From Haliotis asinina (Eukaryota > Mollusca > Gastropoda > Lepetellida > Haliotidae): DNA of 64,000 nt. The stretch covers positions 31,919,054 through 31,983,053 of the forward strand of contig NC_090282.1 of NCBI RefSeq assembly GCF_037392515.1, given 5' to 3'. Each line of letters begins with the position of its first letter. Position 1 is the stretch's first letter. The position numbers were made by a program, and so were the translations under genes. This document shows, in pieces, positions 63,620 through 64,000 of the stretch. The notes under the pieces are model-generated. The model did not search any database, was not told the origin of the DNA, and worked only from the letters and a program-made list of their open reading frames with translations.

Positions 63620-64000
63620 CTAAATAAAAGATGAAAAATCATTATGATTTTGTACTGCCAATAAAATCTAGGCGTAACGTGAACTGGGTTAAACTGGGCA
63701 TCAGTATATTCCAGTCATATCACGGATTGCTATATAGTGTGGGAAGCAGTCAAACTGATGCAGGTTTAACAGATTTACTATGTTGTAGAAATCATACAAA
63801 TGTATGGTGTGGACACACAAACAGAACTGAAGGAAATAAAATCCACTACACATTTCCTGGAATGCACCCAATTGCTGTGTCCACGTGATGTACATTAAAC
63901 AGAAATATTGCATACGAATCAATTAAATCCATAATGCATGGCTTGAACTAGGCATATGAATTTAGTAGCCATCATGACTCCCTGGTGTGATGAGTGGGGT
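63620..64000. other. MCM3 intron up to window edge
   Basis: The acceptor (TTTATTTAG) of exon 63619-63530 lies just above it. No further MCM3 coding text was found before the window ends, so the preceding exon lies outside. Confidence 0.6.

Overview
The window looks like nuclear DNA of a marine gastropod, most likely an abalone (Haliotis). Coding exons are short and separated by long AT-rich introns with GT-AG borders. The DNA is strewn with two SINE-like families that I recognise as typical of abalone: a tRNA-headed one ending in a TGGAATATTGCT-type motif, and one starting near GCACTCAGCAATATTCC. The best gene is a clear animal MCM3. The species assignment rests on recall of repeat families, not on a search.

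Layout. 1-9.6 kb is mostly old transposon debris: an inverted-repeat element, a decayed Tc1-like transposase split by a 1.25-kb mariner, a PIF/Harbinger relic and a 25-bp minisatellite. From 29.8 kb down to 12.5 kb (minus strand) I can chain eight short exons, all phase-compatible, into a putative type II membrane protein with a Ser/Thr-rich, sequon-bearing stalk. Its 3' end is not found. One intron, flanked by a duplicated pair of 87-bp stalk exons, has swollen by about 9 kb: a 36-bp minisatellite of about 89 units (13.3-16.6 kb), a degenerate zone, then a composite satellite with 815-bp and 1064-bp units (17.3-22.2 kb).

25.7-35.7 kb is dominated by LINE fragments: two APE-type pieces on minus and one piece on plus of the type with a restriction-like endonuclease. 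It also holds a second mariner, which sits inside a 39-bp direct repeat bracketing one LINE piece. 38.5-44.0 kb (minus) carries a three-exon gene for a tandem-CBM20 (starch/glycogen-binding) protein with a C-terminal membrane anchor. Its 3.8-kb second intron contains a 3-kb foldback element with long GATATC-rich inverted repeats. 47.2-49.6 kb (plus) is a two-exon gene for a small secreted 12-cysteine protein. 51.8-56.1 kb (minus) is a four-exon gene for a 207-residue protein with two RRM-like domains of the PARP10/PARP14 sort; its proposed first exon lies inside a TTAA-flanked transposon. 58.0-63.6 kb (minus) holds the last nine exons of MCM3, whose 5' part lies beyond the window.

The genes do not form an operon or an obvious pathway: MCM3 is replication housekeeping, the CBM20 protein is probably a glycogen-tethering factor, the RRM protein may relate to innate immunity, and the cysteine-rich protein is secreted. 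The density of nested and exon-bearing repeats is the most striking property of the window. I see no retroviral or other capsid-bearing element.
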